Assembly (NCBI GenBank): GCA_050732575.1
Contig: JBOHRF010000092.1
Location: forward strand, 1 to 16,663
Direction of reading: 5' to 3'
From: JBBDWZ01 sp050732575
GTDB taxonomy: Bacteria > Gemmatimonadota > Gemmatimonadetes > Longimicrobiales > RSA9
DNA: 16,663 bases
A program made the translations under genes and the position numbers. This document shows, in pieces, positions 1-7,615 of this stretch. Below the pieces are notes generated by a model that ran no database searches, was not told the DNA's origin, and saw nothing but the letters and a program-made list of their open reading frames with translations. Position 1 is the first letter of the stretch; each line of letters starts with the position of its first letter.

Positions 1-1
1 C

Positions 2-173
2 CCCGAAACCGCGAGCGAAGCGACGCGCGCCCCGAAACCGCGAGCGAAGCGACGCGCGCCCCGAAACCGCGAGCGAAGCGAAGCGCGCCCCGAAACCGCG
101 AGCGAAGCGAAGCGCGCCCGGGAGCGCAGCGAACCGCGCCCGGGCACAACGTGCCCGCGCCCGAGCATCGCGC
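2..173. repeat. GC-rich 29-bp tandem repeat array, decaying to the right
   Basis: Four head-to-tail 29-bp units lie at 2-30, 31-59, 60-88 and 89-117 with no spacers. Units 1 and 2 are identical. Units 3 and 4 are identical to each other and differ from the first two by one base (cgacgcgc versus cgaagcgc). The pattern then decays into shorter units at about 118-139, 140-160 and 161-173 that keep the ccg start and the cgcgc end. The unit length is not a multiple of three, so this is not a repeated peptide. The array probably continues beyond the left edge. It lies just downstream of the peptidase gene stop. Its function is unknown; a REP-like or recombination-prone intergenic repeat is the simplest reading. 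Confidence 0.9.
141..157. repeat. Small perfect hairpin inside the decayed repeat zone
   Basis: The arms cgggcac (141-147) and gtgcccg (151-157) are perfect reverse complements around the 3-nt loop aac. It lies within one of the shortened repeat units, about 40 bp downstream of the peptidase stop. No T-run follows on either strand, so a classical intrinsic terminator is not supported, although it could add to RNA 3'-end structure. Confidence 0.5.
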
Positions 174-174
174 C

Positions 175-228
175 CCTGGTGCTCGCCCACACGCACGCTA
201 CCAGACAATACAAACTCCGAGCACCAGG
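175..228 (-). terminator. Inverted repeat spanning the 3' end of the S9 peptidase gene (weak terminator candidate)
   Basis: A perfect 10-bp inverted repeat pairs 175-184 (cctggtgctc) with 219-228 (gagcaccagg) across a 34-nt loop. The upstream arm, in transcript direction, lies in the last codons of the peptidase and the other arm lies past its stop at 198-200. The loop is long and no U-tract follows, so a terminator role is only a possibility. The arms could also be a chance match in GC-rich DNA. Confidence 0.25.
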
Positions 229-2621
229 TCGTAATAACGGCACTGCTCATCCGGCGCGACCACGACGCCGCCCGCGGTGGGCGCGGGCGCGATCTCGTAT
301 TCGCGCGGCGGTGTTGCGCCCATCAGGTGCATGACGAAATAGTCCCAGCGCCGGCGGATGAAATACGGCTCGTTCAGGCCGTGGTTGCGGTTGGGCGCCC
401 AGACCAGATCGAAGTCCTTGTTGGCCTTGATCAGCTCATCCACAACCTGGACGGTCATGGCCGGATGTACGTTGTCATCCATATCACCATGCATCAGGAG
501 CAGCTTGCCCTTGAGCTGCTTCACGTAGGTCTTGTTGGCCGAGTTGGCAAAGTTGTCCGTAGCGCGTAGTGTGTCCTTCTTCATCAACCCCTGGTATTTC
601 TCGGCCCAGTAGATGTTATAGCTGCGATTGTCGTGGTTGCCCGCGCCTGACACGGCCACCTTGTAGAACTCAGGATAACGCAGGATCGCGTCGGTCGAGG
701 CGAAACCGCCGCCCGAGTGACCGTAAATGCCCACACGATCCAGGTCGATGAAGGAATAACGTGCAGCCAGCTGCTTGACCGCCGTCACGTGGTCGGGCAA
801 TCCATTGTCAATGAAATTCCCGTAGTAGACGTCATGGAACGCCTTGGAACGGAGCGGCGTGCCCATGTGATCGATCTGCACGACCACGAAGCCCAGCTCC
901 GCCAGCGACTTGTTTTCACCGCCTGCGCTCCAGGCCCATTGACCCACACTGCCCACTTGTGGACCGGGGTAAATATTCTCGATGATCGGGTATTTCTTGG
1001 TGACATCCAGGTTGGCGGGCAACCACATCACACCATGGATGTCGGTAATGCCATCGCGTGCTTTGACCGTGAAGACCTGGCCGGGCTTCCAGCCAATGGC
1101 GGACAAGCGTGTGATGTCCGCTTCCTCGAGCTTGCGAATGACACTCCCGTCCACTGCGGAGCGCAGTACCGTGACGGGCGGCGCTTCGAACGTCGAGTAG
1201 GTGTCGACCATGAAACGACCACTGGGCGAGAACCGGATGTTGTGGTTGGCATCTTCGGGCGTGAGCAAGGTCAGGCCCGAACCATCAAAGCCTACGCGGT
1301 AGAGGCGCGCATTGTACCAGAGCCCGTTCTCGCGGCCGCGCCCGGTGAAGTAAATGAGCTTGCGCGTCTGATCGACGTAGTGGACGTCACCGGCGGACCA
1401 GGCGCCCGACGTGATCTGATTCTTGAGTTTGCCCGTGCGGGCATCGACGCGGTACAGATGTGGCCAGCCATCGCGCTCCGACCACCAGATCGCATCCAGG
1501 CCATCATCCGTGACCATCCAGCTGGGCCGCCCCTGCGGATTCGTTTCCACCCAGGTCCGGGCCGAATCGGCCGCCAGAATGCGCGTGGCGCCGGTTTCGG
1601 CATCGGCCTCCACCAGGTAGAGTCCCTTCGATCCGCGCGTGAGATAGCTGAAGTTGATTTTCTTCGAGTCCCGGGTCCACATCGAATCCAGCGGTGAGCC
1701 GCCCAGCTGCAGTTGGTTGGGTCGCGGCGTCAGCTTGAGCGGTGTGTTCTTCTTCGATGCAATGTCGATGATATGAATATTCGGCTGCGGCACGATGCTG
1801 TCGCCGGGCAGTGCGTAGGGCTGCGAGTAGTGACGTGGCCGCTGCGGCGTGTAGGTGATGTACGGCATGTGTTCCACGCGCCGCTCATCGGTACGGAAGA
1901 CGGCCAGCCTCTTCGAGTCGGGTGACCAGCGTACCTGAGCGCGCGGTGGCGGTGGTGTTGTGCCGCGTTGCAACTGATTGGGCCGGAATTCTACATAGCC
2001 GTACGACCAGAATTTCTCGCCGTCCGTGGTCAGCTGTGTGGAATCCGTGGCGCCCTTTCGGCGCAGCCACAAATTGTAGTTCGAAGTAAAAACTTCCAAC
2101 GTCGAGTCCGGCGAGCCCACGTAGCGCTGCACATTCTGCAGCGTGTCGCCGTGCGTGCACGCGTAGGTCGCGACATCGCAGCTCCAGCGGCGCCGGGATG
2201 CATTGAACTCGATCAGGTTGGGCTTGCCCTTGGCGTAATTGAACGTGGTGAAGGGCAACTTGTGGGGCTCATAGCTCGTGTCCTTCGCCACCGACATGGC
2301 GGAAGCCAAACGCGCATGATCGAACGCGGGACGGCGCGTGTTGGTCACGGGCTCGACCAGCATGAACTCCGAGCCGGCCCTGGTCTTGTTGCGATACCAG
2401 AAGCGGCTGCCATCCTCCAGCCACACCGGGTTGACCACATCGCCCGAAACCAGGGTGGACGTGTTCCAGTTGAGGAACTGCTCGGCCCGCCGGTAATCGG
2501 GCGTAGGCACCTGCTGTTGGCTGGTTGGATTGCCGAGTAGCGGCGGTGTTTGCGCGGAGGCGATCCCGGTACCCAGCAGTGTCAGCGCACCGAGCGCCCA
2601 GCGCCACGAGCTCTGCTTCAT
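198..2621 (-). CDS. Secreted S9 family (dipeptidyl peptidase IV-like) serine peptidase
   Basis: An 807-aa exported peptidase. A signal peptide occupies residues 1-23 (hydrophobic core after KQSSWRW, cleavage likely after ASA). A DPPIV_N-type beta-propeller follows at about 50-510, then an alpha/beta-hydrolase domain at about 535-770. The catalytic triad is visible: Ser636 in GHSGG, Asp715 in HGDMDDNVH and His747 in RNHG. Family members cleave dipeptides or short peptides from N-termini in the periplasm or at the cell surface. The double-Glu motif that anchors the substrate N-terminus in true DPP-IV is not evident where expected; the stretch before RWSPDSKRLAVF reads YGYVEF. The exact activity is therefore open. 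A roughly 35-residue tail after the hydrolase carries Cys794 and Cys804. The start is the ATG at 2621, preceded by GGGAG at 6 nt; an ATG seven codons upstream lacks this. It lies downstream of susD1 in the same direction, which suggests use of imported peptides. Confidence 0.88.
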   Translation of the reverse strand: MKQSSWRWALGALTLLGTGIASAQTPPLLGNPTSQQQVPTPDYRRAEQFLNWNTSTLVSGDVVNPVWLEDGSRFWYRNKTRAGSEFMLVEPVTNTRRPAFDHARLASAMSVAKDTSYEPHKLPFTTFNYAKGKPNLIEFNASRRRWSCDVATYACTHGDTLQNVQRYVGSPDSTLEVFTSNYNLWLRRKGATDSTQLTTDGEKFWSYGYVEFRPNQLQRGTTPPPPRAQVRWSPDSKRLAVFRTDERRVEHMPYITYTPQRPRHYSQPYALPGDSIVPQPNIHIIDIASKKNTPLKLTPRPNQLQLGGSPLDSMWTRDSKKINFSYLTRGSKGLYLVEADAETGATRILAADSARTWVETNPQGRPSWMVTDDGLDAIWWSERDGWPHLYRVDARTGKLKNQITSGAWSAGDVHYVDQTRKLIYFTGRGRENGLWYNARLYRVGFDGSGLTLLTPEDANHNIRFSPSGRFMVDTYSTFEAPPVTVLRSAVDGSVIRKLEEADITRLSAIGWKPGQVFTVKARDGITDIHGVMWLPANLDVTKKYPIIENIYPGPQVGSVGQWAWSAGGENKSLAELGFVVVQIDHMGTPLRSKAFHDVYYGNFIDNGLPDHVTAVKQLAARYSFIDLDRVGIYGHSGGGFASTDAILRYPEFYKVAVSGAGNHDNRSYNIYWAEKYQGLMKKDTLRATDNFANSANKTYVKQLKGKLLLMHGDMDDNVHPAMTVQVVDELIKANKDFDLVWAPNRNHGLNEPYFIRRRWDYFVMHLMGATPPREYEIAPAPTAGGVVVAPDEQCRYYDLVLGVCIVW

Positions 2622-2627
2622 GGCGTT

Positions 2628-2632
2628 CTCCC
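2628..2632 (-). promoter_or_regulatory. Shine-Dalgarno site deciding the S9 peptidase start
   Basis: GGGAG on the minus strand sits 6 nt before the ATG at 2621. It selects this start over the in-frame ATG at 2642, and the selected protein begins directly with a typical signal peptide. Confidence 0.7.
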
Positions 2633-2689
2633 GTGGTTGCAAATTCCGAAACAGCTGCGAGATGGAGTGGATGCGTAAAGTAAAGAAGT

Positions 2690-2719
2690 GCTATACGGCC
2701 GGCCAGTCGGAAGGCCCAA
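2690..2719 (-). promoter_or_regulatory. Weak candidate promoter for the S9 peptidase
   Basis: On the minus strand TTGGGC (2714-2719) and TATAGC (2690-2695) are separated by 18 nt, about 70 nt before the chosen start. The matches to sigma-70 consensus are only 3/6 and 4/6, and the promoter consensus of this phylum is not established here. This is a low-confidence call. If it is wrong, the gene may depend on read-through from susC1-susD1. Confidence 0.2.
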
Positions 2720-2770
2720 GAAAAAGCGAAGGAGAATCGAAAGAAAGCAGTGGGGACGGCGCGCGCATTG

Positions 2771-2803
2771 TCGGGCTGGCAGAGGGTCGCTCCGCCAGCC
2801 CGA
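2771..2803 (-). terminator. Stem-loop just downstream of susD1, without U-tract
   Basis: A perfect 10-bp stem pairs 2771-2780 (tcgggctggc) with 2794-2803 (gccagcccga) around a 13-nt loop. It starts 9 nt after the susD1 stop codon (2813-2815). The bases following it on the minus strand are not T-rich, so it may be an imperfect terminator, an RNA-stabilising 3' structure or a processing site that permits partial read-through into the peptidase. Confidence 0.55.
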
Positions 2804-2812
2804 TCCGGGTGG

Positions 2813-4090
2813 TCAGGTCAATGAGGGGCAGCGGCCCGATGTATTGCCCGAAGTGTGCGAATTCAGATTCAATTCGGTCGTATTCAGCGGGAATTTGGTA
2901 GCCCGATTGGACCCCAGGTCACGGGCCAGATTGAACCGCGCCAGGTCATTGGCGCGATGACCCTCCAGGAACAGCTGCGAAAAACGCTCCCACAACAGGT
3001 AGCGCTGCACCTCGGCGGCCGTGGTCGCGCTCACCGCATTGAGTGTGGCATTGGCGCGCACCCGATTGATCAGCTGCAGGGCCAGCGTAAGGTTGTTCTG
3101 CCTGAGGGCAACCTCGGCTTCAATCAGGCGCATTTCCCAGCCATGCGTCAGCAGAATGTCGTCCGTGACGTTGGTAAACTTCTCTTCCGCAAAATGCGGC
3201 GTCGTACCATCGGCACCGCGCGCTCCGGCCGGATGCGAAACCTTCAATCGTCGGTCCAGCTGGTTGGTCCATGGATCGCGCGCAAAGCCCGCGATCGTAT
3301 CGATCTTGCCCCAGTGCACCTGATCGAGGCCACCCGCCTTGAGGCGGCTCGGGTGCGTCAAGGTCACAATGGCATTCTGCGGACCGGGTGTGTCCGAGAA
3401 TTTGGCCGTGTAGCTGAAATTGTCCGGAAGCGTGCGCGCGTCGGCTGCCGCGGCGTCCAGGTTGCCCGCCAGCAAATTGGCGCGCGCGCGTCCGGCCAGC
3501 GCCATCTGCTCGTAGGCCGGGGACTGGGCGGCGCGGGCAATTTCAATGGCGCGCGTAAAAATTGGGATCGATCTCCGGTACATTTCCACGTCCGAGACTG
3601 GCGCTTCGCCCGGCCCGGGCGGGCTCTCGCAGTTGTGCATGCCCAGCAGCAGGTTGCTCCAGGCCTCCGTCGCGATTACGCGCGCCATGATTTCCGTGCG
3701 GTTGGCCGAATCGCCCAGCACCGTCCGAAAACGCTCCTGTGCGCGCTGAGCGGCCGTCCGCCGCTGTACCATGGTGAGCTGGACGCCATAGTCGCTGCTG
3801 TTGCCCGGGCGGCCTTCGCCGTTGTCGATGGCCTCCCACTCCGTCCAGGTACCGGAGTGCATGTATTCGTCACTGAGCAACGCCTGGGCGAGCGCCATGT
3901 CATCGACCAGGGTCATCACATCATTCTCCACGCCATTGGCTACCGCTTCCAGCGCAATGGGCGTATTTAACGCTTCATCCGTGTAGCGGCCCGGATCGGC
4001 GACCTCCAGGAAGTCGCACGCAGCCAACAGGGTGGCGCTGGCCACGAGCACGCTGGCATTCTTCACGATCAATCTCGATATCCTGCGCAT
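2813..4090 (-). CDS. SusD/RagB-family nutrient-binding outer-membrane lipoprotein (copy 1)
   Basis: A 425-aa lipoprotein expected on the outer face of the outer membrane, where it caps the SusC barrel encoded just upstream. Residues 1-24 form a lipoprotein signal peptide ending in LLAAC, so Cys25 is the lipidated N-terminus. The mature start CDFLEVADPGRYTDEALNTP is typical of this family. Helix-rich TPR-like segments follow (for example about 105-215), and the conserved C-terminal half carries GWEMRLIEAE (317-326), INRVRAN (341-347) and LLWERFSQLFLEGHR (365-379). Cys154 (NCES) and Cys421 (GRC near the C-terminus) are conserved in the second SusD at 7675-8973, suggesting a disulfide. The ATG at 4090 has only a weak Shine-Dalgarno (GAGG at 10 nt), so translation may partly depend on susC1. 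The ligand is unknown; the peptidase next door hints at peptides. Confidence 0.93.
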   Translation of the reverse strand: MRRISRLIVKNASVLVASATLLAACDFLEVADPGRYTDEALNTPIALEAVANGVENDVMTLVDDMALAQALLSDEYMHSGTWTEWEAIDNGEGRPGNSSDYGVQLTMVQRRTAAQRAQERFRTVLGDSANRTEIMARVIATEAWSNLLLGMHNCESPPGPGEAPVSDVEMYRRSIPIFTRAIEIARAAQSPAYEQMALAGRARANLLAGNLDAAAADARTLPDNFSYTAKFSDTPGPQNAIVTLTHPSRLKAGGLDQVHWGKIDTIAGFARDPWTNQLDRRLKVSHPAGARGADGTTPHFAEEKFTNVTDDILLTHGWEMRLIEAEVALRQNNLTLALQLINRVRANATLNAVSATTAAEVQRYLLWERFSQLFLEGHRANDLARFNLARDLGSNRATKFPLNTTELNLNSHTSGNTSGRCPSLT

Positions 4091-4134
4091 CGGTCTTCGG
4101 CCTCAGTTGATGGTCGATTCAATTTTCGAGCGCT

Positions 4135-4160
4135 GGGAGGGAGGCCTTTGTCTCCCTCCC
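4135..4160 (-). ncRNA. Intercistronic hairpin between susC1 and susD1
   Basis: A perfect 9-bp GC-rich stem pairs 4135-4143 (gggagggag) with 4152-4160 (ctccctccc) around an 8-nt loop. It lies 8 nt past the susC1 stop (4169-4171) and 44 nt before the susD1 start. No U-tract follows. An equivalent hairpin of different sequence occupies the same place in the second module (9014-9043). A role in uneven expression of the two genes or in mRNA processing is plausible. This is an RNA structural element, not a separate RNA gene. Confidence 0.6.
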
Positions 4161-4168
4161 ACACGCAT

Positions 4169-7138
4169 TTAGAATGACGTCCGGATGCTCAGCTTGAACT
4201 GACGCGGCTGCGGCGTGCCCAGATAACCGCTGGCAACACCATCATCATCACCGCCCTGGTAGTTCACGTTGGGATCCAGGCAATGACACCCGTCCCACCA
4301 GTGCAAGTTCTGGCCGGCCAGAGTGATCATGGTGCGGCTCAGACCGAGCTTGGCCGAGAGCGCTTCGGGCACAACGTAGCTGAGCGAAAGCTCGCGCAAG
4401 CGCACGTTGTCGCGCTTATCCTGCACCGCTATGGCACTGGCCCACTTGAACGTGGAATCGGAAGCCGCGGTCTCGCACAAACGACGTGCGGCATCGACGT
4501 AGCGAATGGGTGCCAGGCAGTTCGGACCGGTGGCATCACCCAGCAGCGAAAGATACTCGTCGTTGGTGCGGAACGTGATGCTCTGGTCGCGCGTGCCATT
4601 ATTGAACCACGCGCCCTGCTCCAGGGAGAACAGCGCGTAGAAACGGAATGCGCCAAATGTGATCTCGTTACCCAGTGAGGCATTGAAGCCCGGCAGGTTG
4701 CGGCCAATCAAGACGGTCGTGTCCGTGAGCGTGAACGCGCGCGTGGTCGGGTTCCAGCCTGTCGTCTTGCGTGAGAACGAGTGCCGCACCGGTAGGCCCA
4801 CACGGTAGTTGCCCAGCCTTTTGATGGCCGTGTCGGCCCGCGTGCCCAGATCCGTGATTTCGTTGTGATTGCCATCCACGCGCACATCGGCGCTCCAGCG
4901 CAGACGACTCGACTCGATGGGTGTTACACGCAGCGCAACTTCGTAGCCTTGGTCAAGAATTTCGCCCACATTGCGGCGCGGCTCACCCCCAAAGCGCAGC
5001 GAGGGCGGCAGCGCGACGTCCAGGATGGCGTCCTTGGTGACGCGCCGATACACGGTCAGGTCCAGGCCCACGCGCTCGTTCAGGAAGCCCGCTTCGAAGC
5101 CGGCCTCGATCTCCGTGGTCCGTTCCGGTCCCAGATCCGGATTGCCCGGGTCATTGGGTCGCACGCCGGATTCGTTCTCACCGGTCGTGAACGGCGTGAA
5201 CGTCAGGAACTTGTCAAATGCGCCCGGTGCCAGGCCGGCTGTGCCCACCGCACCCCGGAAACGCAGATTACTGATCAAGCTCGGCTTCCAGCTGTCGTTG
5301 GATGCGTCATACGACATCTGCACGTTGGGATATACCTGGAACCCGTAGTTGTCGCCGAAGGCACTGTTGCCGTCCACTCGCACACCCGTGGTCAGGTACA
5401 GTCGATCGTAAAATGAGAACCGGTTCTGGCCGAAGAATCCAACCTGCACAATCTCTTCGAACAGCTCATCACCTGTGCGCGTACGACCACCGCGCACCGT
5501 TGTGACGCCCGGTGCCGCGTAGCCGTTACCTACCGCAAAGCTGTGACGAATCATGGTCTGGAATCCCTGCGCGCCAAATGAGATCCGGCTCGACAGGTTG
5601 GGTAGGATCTGATCGAACGCCAGCGTAGCCAGGTATTCCGCAGTCACCGACCGGAAATTGCGGTACCCAATGCCCTTCTCCCCTTCCGGTACGAACGTGT
5701 ACGGATGACCGAACGGCTGCAAACGTGAACGCTCTTCGTTCAGCGCGTCCAGGCCCAGCTGGAATTTGTTGGTGAAGCGCGCGACCGGGTTGTAATTCAG
5801 GGTAACGCCACCGGTCCAGCGATTGACATCGTCCGTGGTCTCCATCTTTTCGATCGATGAAATCGGTACCCACGGCTCGCCGTACGGCCGCGCCGCTGAC
5901 GCGTTGTAGGGGGTGCCGTACAGCGCGTTGCCCAGCAACGCCGTCCAGTTGTTGCCTGATTGCAATTCGAAAATTCGGTTGCGGGTATAAGCCGAGGTTA
6001 CATCGAAGGACAACTTGTCGCCCTTCAGCCAGTGCAGATTCAGGCGCAGGTTGCCGCGCTTCATCCAGTTCGGCTGAATCGAACCCTGCTCACTGACATA
6101 GCCGCCCGACACGAAATACGTGGCTGTGCTGCTGCCGCCCTGTACCGTCATGTCAACGCCTGTGTATGGACCATTGTCCACTAGTGTCTCATTGGGATCC
6201 AGTGCGCGCGTGCCATCCTGGCCCGTAAACGTGGGGTACAGTTTGGTCGGGAAGTTCTGGCGATACCGTTGGAAGCCCGTCGTTGCCTGCGCGGTCCAGC
6301 GCGGTGCGCTGTCACTGCGTCCGCGCTTGGTGAAAATTTGGATCACGCCGTTAGTGGCCTCGGAACCGTAGAGCGTGCCCGCGGCCGCACCTTTGATGAC
6401 TTCAATGCGATCGATGTCGTTGGGATTCAAATCGGATAGCCGGTCTACACCCGCGCCGCCGCTGAAGGAGCAGCAAGATGTGCCCATGCCACTGCCCCAC
6501 TCCTGGCCGCGGTTGTCCACCTTCACGCCGTCGACGTACACAACCGGCCGCTGTCCCAGCTGCATACTCGAGGTGCCGCGGATGCGCAAGTCGCGCGACG
6601 CGCCTACGCCACCCACCGTACCCACCGAACGCACGCCTGGCAAACGCGATTGTAAGACCGTGCCCACATCCATCACCGGCATGCGTTCCTGAACGTTGGC
6701 CACACTCACCGTGGACACGGTTGCGCCCAACTGCTTCTTCTCCACCGCGCCCGCCGTTCCGGTGACCACCACTTCATCGAGCGAAACAGCACTCACGCCC
6801 ATCTCAAAGTCCAGTGTGGCGGCCTGCGGGCCGGCCACCGCCACTTGCTGCGTTTCAGTGCGATAGCCGATGTAGGTGGCCCGCACGGTGTGCTGACCCA
6901 GAGCCACACCCGCAATCGTGTAACGTCCGCGTGCATCCGTGAGGCCACCACGCGTCGTCCCATCTACTGAAACCTGCACGCCATTCAGCGGCTGACGCCC
7001 GGCCTTGTCCACGACCGTGCCCGTTATGCTACCGGCCTGCTGGCCCGCCACTGGCAACGCCAGCGCCGCGGCCAGTATCAAGCCGGCCAGTTCGCTGCAC
7101 CGCATCGCAGCGCGCCGTGTCGGAGCGTGAAGATGCAT
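4169..7138 (-). CDS. SusC/RagA-family TonB-dependent outer-membrane transporter (copy 1)
   Basis: A 989-aa outer-membrane barrel driven by TonB. The order is signal peptide (1 to about 32, ending LPVAG), CarboxypepD_reg-like domain (about 36-112, GSITGTVVDKAGRQPLNGV), a LDEVVVTG segment (about 120-127), plug (about 130-270, with VYVDGVKVD and DIDRIEVIKG), then a 22-strand-type barrel to the C-terminal aromatic residue of RTSF, as outer-membrane proteins require. Length fits the SusC family. Unusual cysteines are C222-C223 in the plug (GTSCCSFSG), C874/C888 in a late loop and C951-H-C953 near the C-terminus (WWDGCHCLDP). The start is the ATG at 7138 with AGGAGG 6 nt upstream; an in-frame ATG at 7153 precedes the ribosome site and is rejected. 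It forms an operon with susD1, 78 nt downstream, and is paralogous to the gene at 9053-12133. Confidence 0.95.
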   Translation of the reverse strand: MHLHAPTRRAAMRCSELAGLILAAALALPVAGQQAGSITGTVVDKAGRQPLNGVQVSVDGTTRGGLTDARGRYTIAGVALGQHTVRATYIGYRTETQQVAVAGPQAATLDFEMGVSAVSLDEVVVTGTAGAVEKKQLGATVSTVSVANVQERMPVMDVGTVLQSRLPGVRSVGTVGGVGASRDLRIRGTSSMQLGQRPVVYVDGVKVDNRGQEWGSGMGTSCCSFSGGAGVDRLSDLNPNDIDRIEVIKGAAAGTLYGSEATNGVIQIFTKRGRSDSAPRWTAQATTGFQRYRQNFPTKLYPTFTGQDGTRALDPNETLVDNGPYTGVDMTVQGGSSTATYFVSGGYVSEQGSIQPNWMKRGNLRLNLHWLKGDKLSFDVTSAYTRNRIFELQSGNNWTALLGNALYGTPYNASAARPYGEPWVPISSIEKMETTDDVNRWTGGVTLNYNPVARFTNKFQLGLDALNEERSRLQPFGHPYTFVPEGEKGIGYRNFRSVTAEYLATLAFDQILPNLSSRISFGAQGFQTMIRHSFAVGNGYAAPGVTTVRGGRTRTGDELFEEIVQVGFFGQNRFSFYDRLYLTTGVRVDGNSAFGDNYGFQVYPNVQMSYDASNDSWKPSLISNLRFRGAVGTAGLAPGAFDKFLTFTPFTTGENESGVRPNDPGNPDLGPERTTEIEAGFEAGFLNERVGLDLTVYRRVTKDAILDVALPPSLRFGGEPRRNVGEILDQGYEVALRVTPIESSRLRWSADVRVDGNHNEITDLGTRADTAIKRLGNYRVGLPVRHSFSRKTTGWNPTTRAFTLTDTTVLIGRNLPGFNASLGNEITFGAFRFYALFSLEQGAWFNNGTRDQSITFRTNDEYLSLLGDATGPNCLAPIRYVDAARRLCETAASDSTFKWASAIAVQDKRDNVRLRELSLSYVVPEALSAKLGLSRTMITLAGQNLHWWDGCHCLDPNVNYQGGDDDGVASGYLGTPQPRQFKLSIRTSF

Positions 7139-7144
7139 GGACAC

Positions 7145-7150
7145 CCTCCT
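7145..7150 (-). promoter_or_regulatory. Strong Shine-Dalgarno site deciding the susC1 start
   Basis: AGGAGG on the minus strand lies 6 nt before the ATG at 7138. It rules out the ATG at 7153, which lies upstream of the site. The resulting N-terminus (MHLHAPTRRA) matches that of the paralogue (MHLQAPTRRA). Confidence 0.85.
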
Positions 7151-7495
7151 CATGTGATTGCCATCCCAGTTGTGATGTGAATTGACTTATGGGTAGAACG
7201 CATCAAGCAACGGCGGACTCACACGAATGGATGCAAACAGCGAGTTGGTGTACACGAACGACAGGGCACAACGGACGTGACAACAGATTTTGGTAGCAGC
7301 GTTGTGCAGTCTCATATTGCTCATCCTCACCACCCGGCTCATTACATTCGCAACTTCGCAGCAACGCTGTGCATGTTGTGCTACGGTGCTGACACCCACG
7401 GAATAGGTAGAAGCCTTTTTAAACTGCGGATGAGCCTCCGTTACATGAGGATGGAAAATTTCGAGGGCTTCTAGGTTGAATCAGTGAACGAAAGG

Positions 7496-7599
7496 ACGGA
7501 CGAGCACGAGAAAAAGCACGACTACGATCACGTCGACGACCCGACGACGAGGTGCGAATCGAATCGAACGCGTGCTCGAAGTCGTTCTTGCTCGTCCGT
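7496..7599. repeat. Imperfect long inverted repeat in CGA/TCG-rich DNA
   Basis: The perfect 11-bp arms acggacgagca (7496-7506) and tgctcgtccgt (7589-7599) are separated by 82 nt. A second pair, cgagcacg (7501-7508) and cgtgctcg (7571-7578), is offset inside. Similarity continues outward as gapped matches (roughly 7486-7500 with 7599-7614). The interior is built from repeated CGAC/CGAG/ACGA words. It lies directly beyond the susD2-unit terminator. It could fold as an extended RNA or DNA structure; no known element is recognised. Confidence 0.55.
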
Positions 7600-7615
7600 T
7601 ATCTCGTTTTCGTGT

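Larger units (their letters stand above)
7139..7615 (-). other. Long gene-free leader upstream of susC1
   Basis: About 477 bp between the terminator of the susD2 unit and the susC1 start. I see no convincing ORF, tRNA, riboswitch or clear -35/-10 pair. A short plus-strand ORF at 7277-7474 has no family resemblance. An 8-bp inverted repeat (cagcgttg 7297-7304, caacgctg 7362-7369) and the larger imperfect repeat at 7496-7599 are the only structures found. The region must hold the promoter of susC1-susD1, because the preceding unit ends in a strong terminator. Confidence 0.6.

Noticed and set aside
2..117. Possible CRISPR array from the 29-bp repeats
   Set aside because: Units abut without spacers, and no cas gene is present.
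717..1697. Long plus-strand ORF opposite the peptidase gene
   Set aside because: It is a shadow of the GC-rich coding strand; the minus-strand frame has the full S9 fold and triad. The same applies to plus-strand ORFs opposite susD, susC and carB.
7297..7369. 8-bp inverted repeat cagcgttg/caacgctg as an operator
   Set aside because: Short arms with a 57-nt separation in a 535-bp gap are expected by chance often enough that no function can be claimed.
7277..7474. Plus-strand ORF of 65 codons in the long gap
   Set aside because: No recognisable motif or good ribosome site, and it lies antisense to the susC1 leader.
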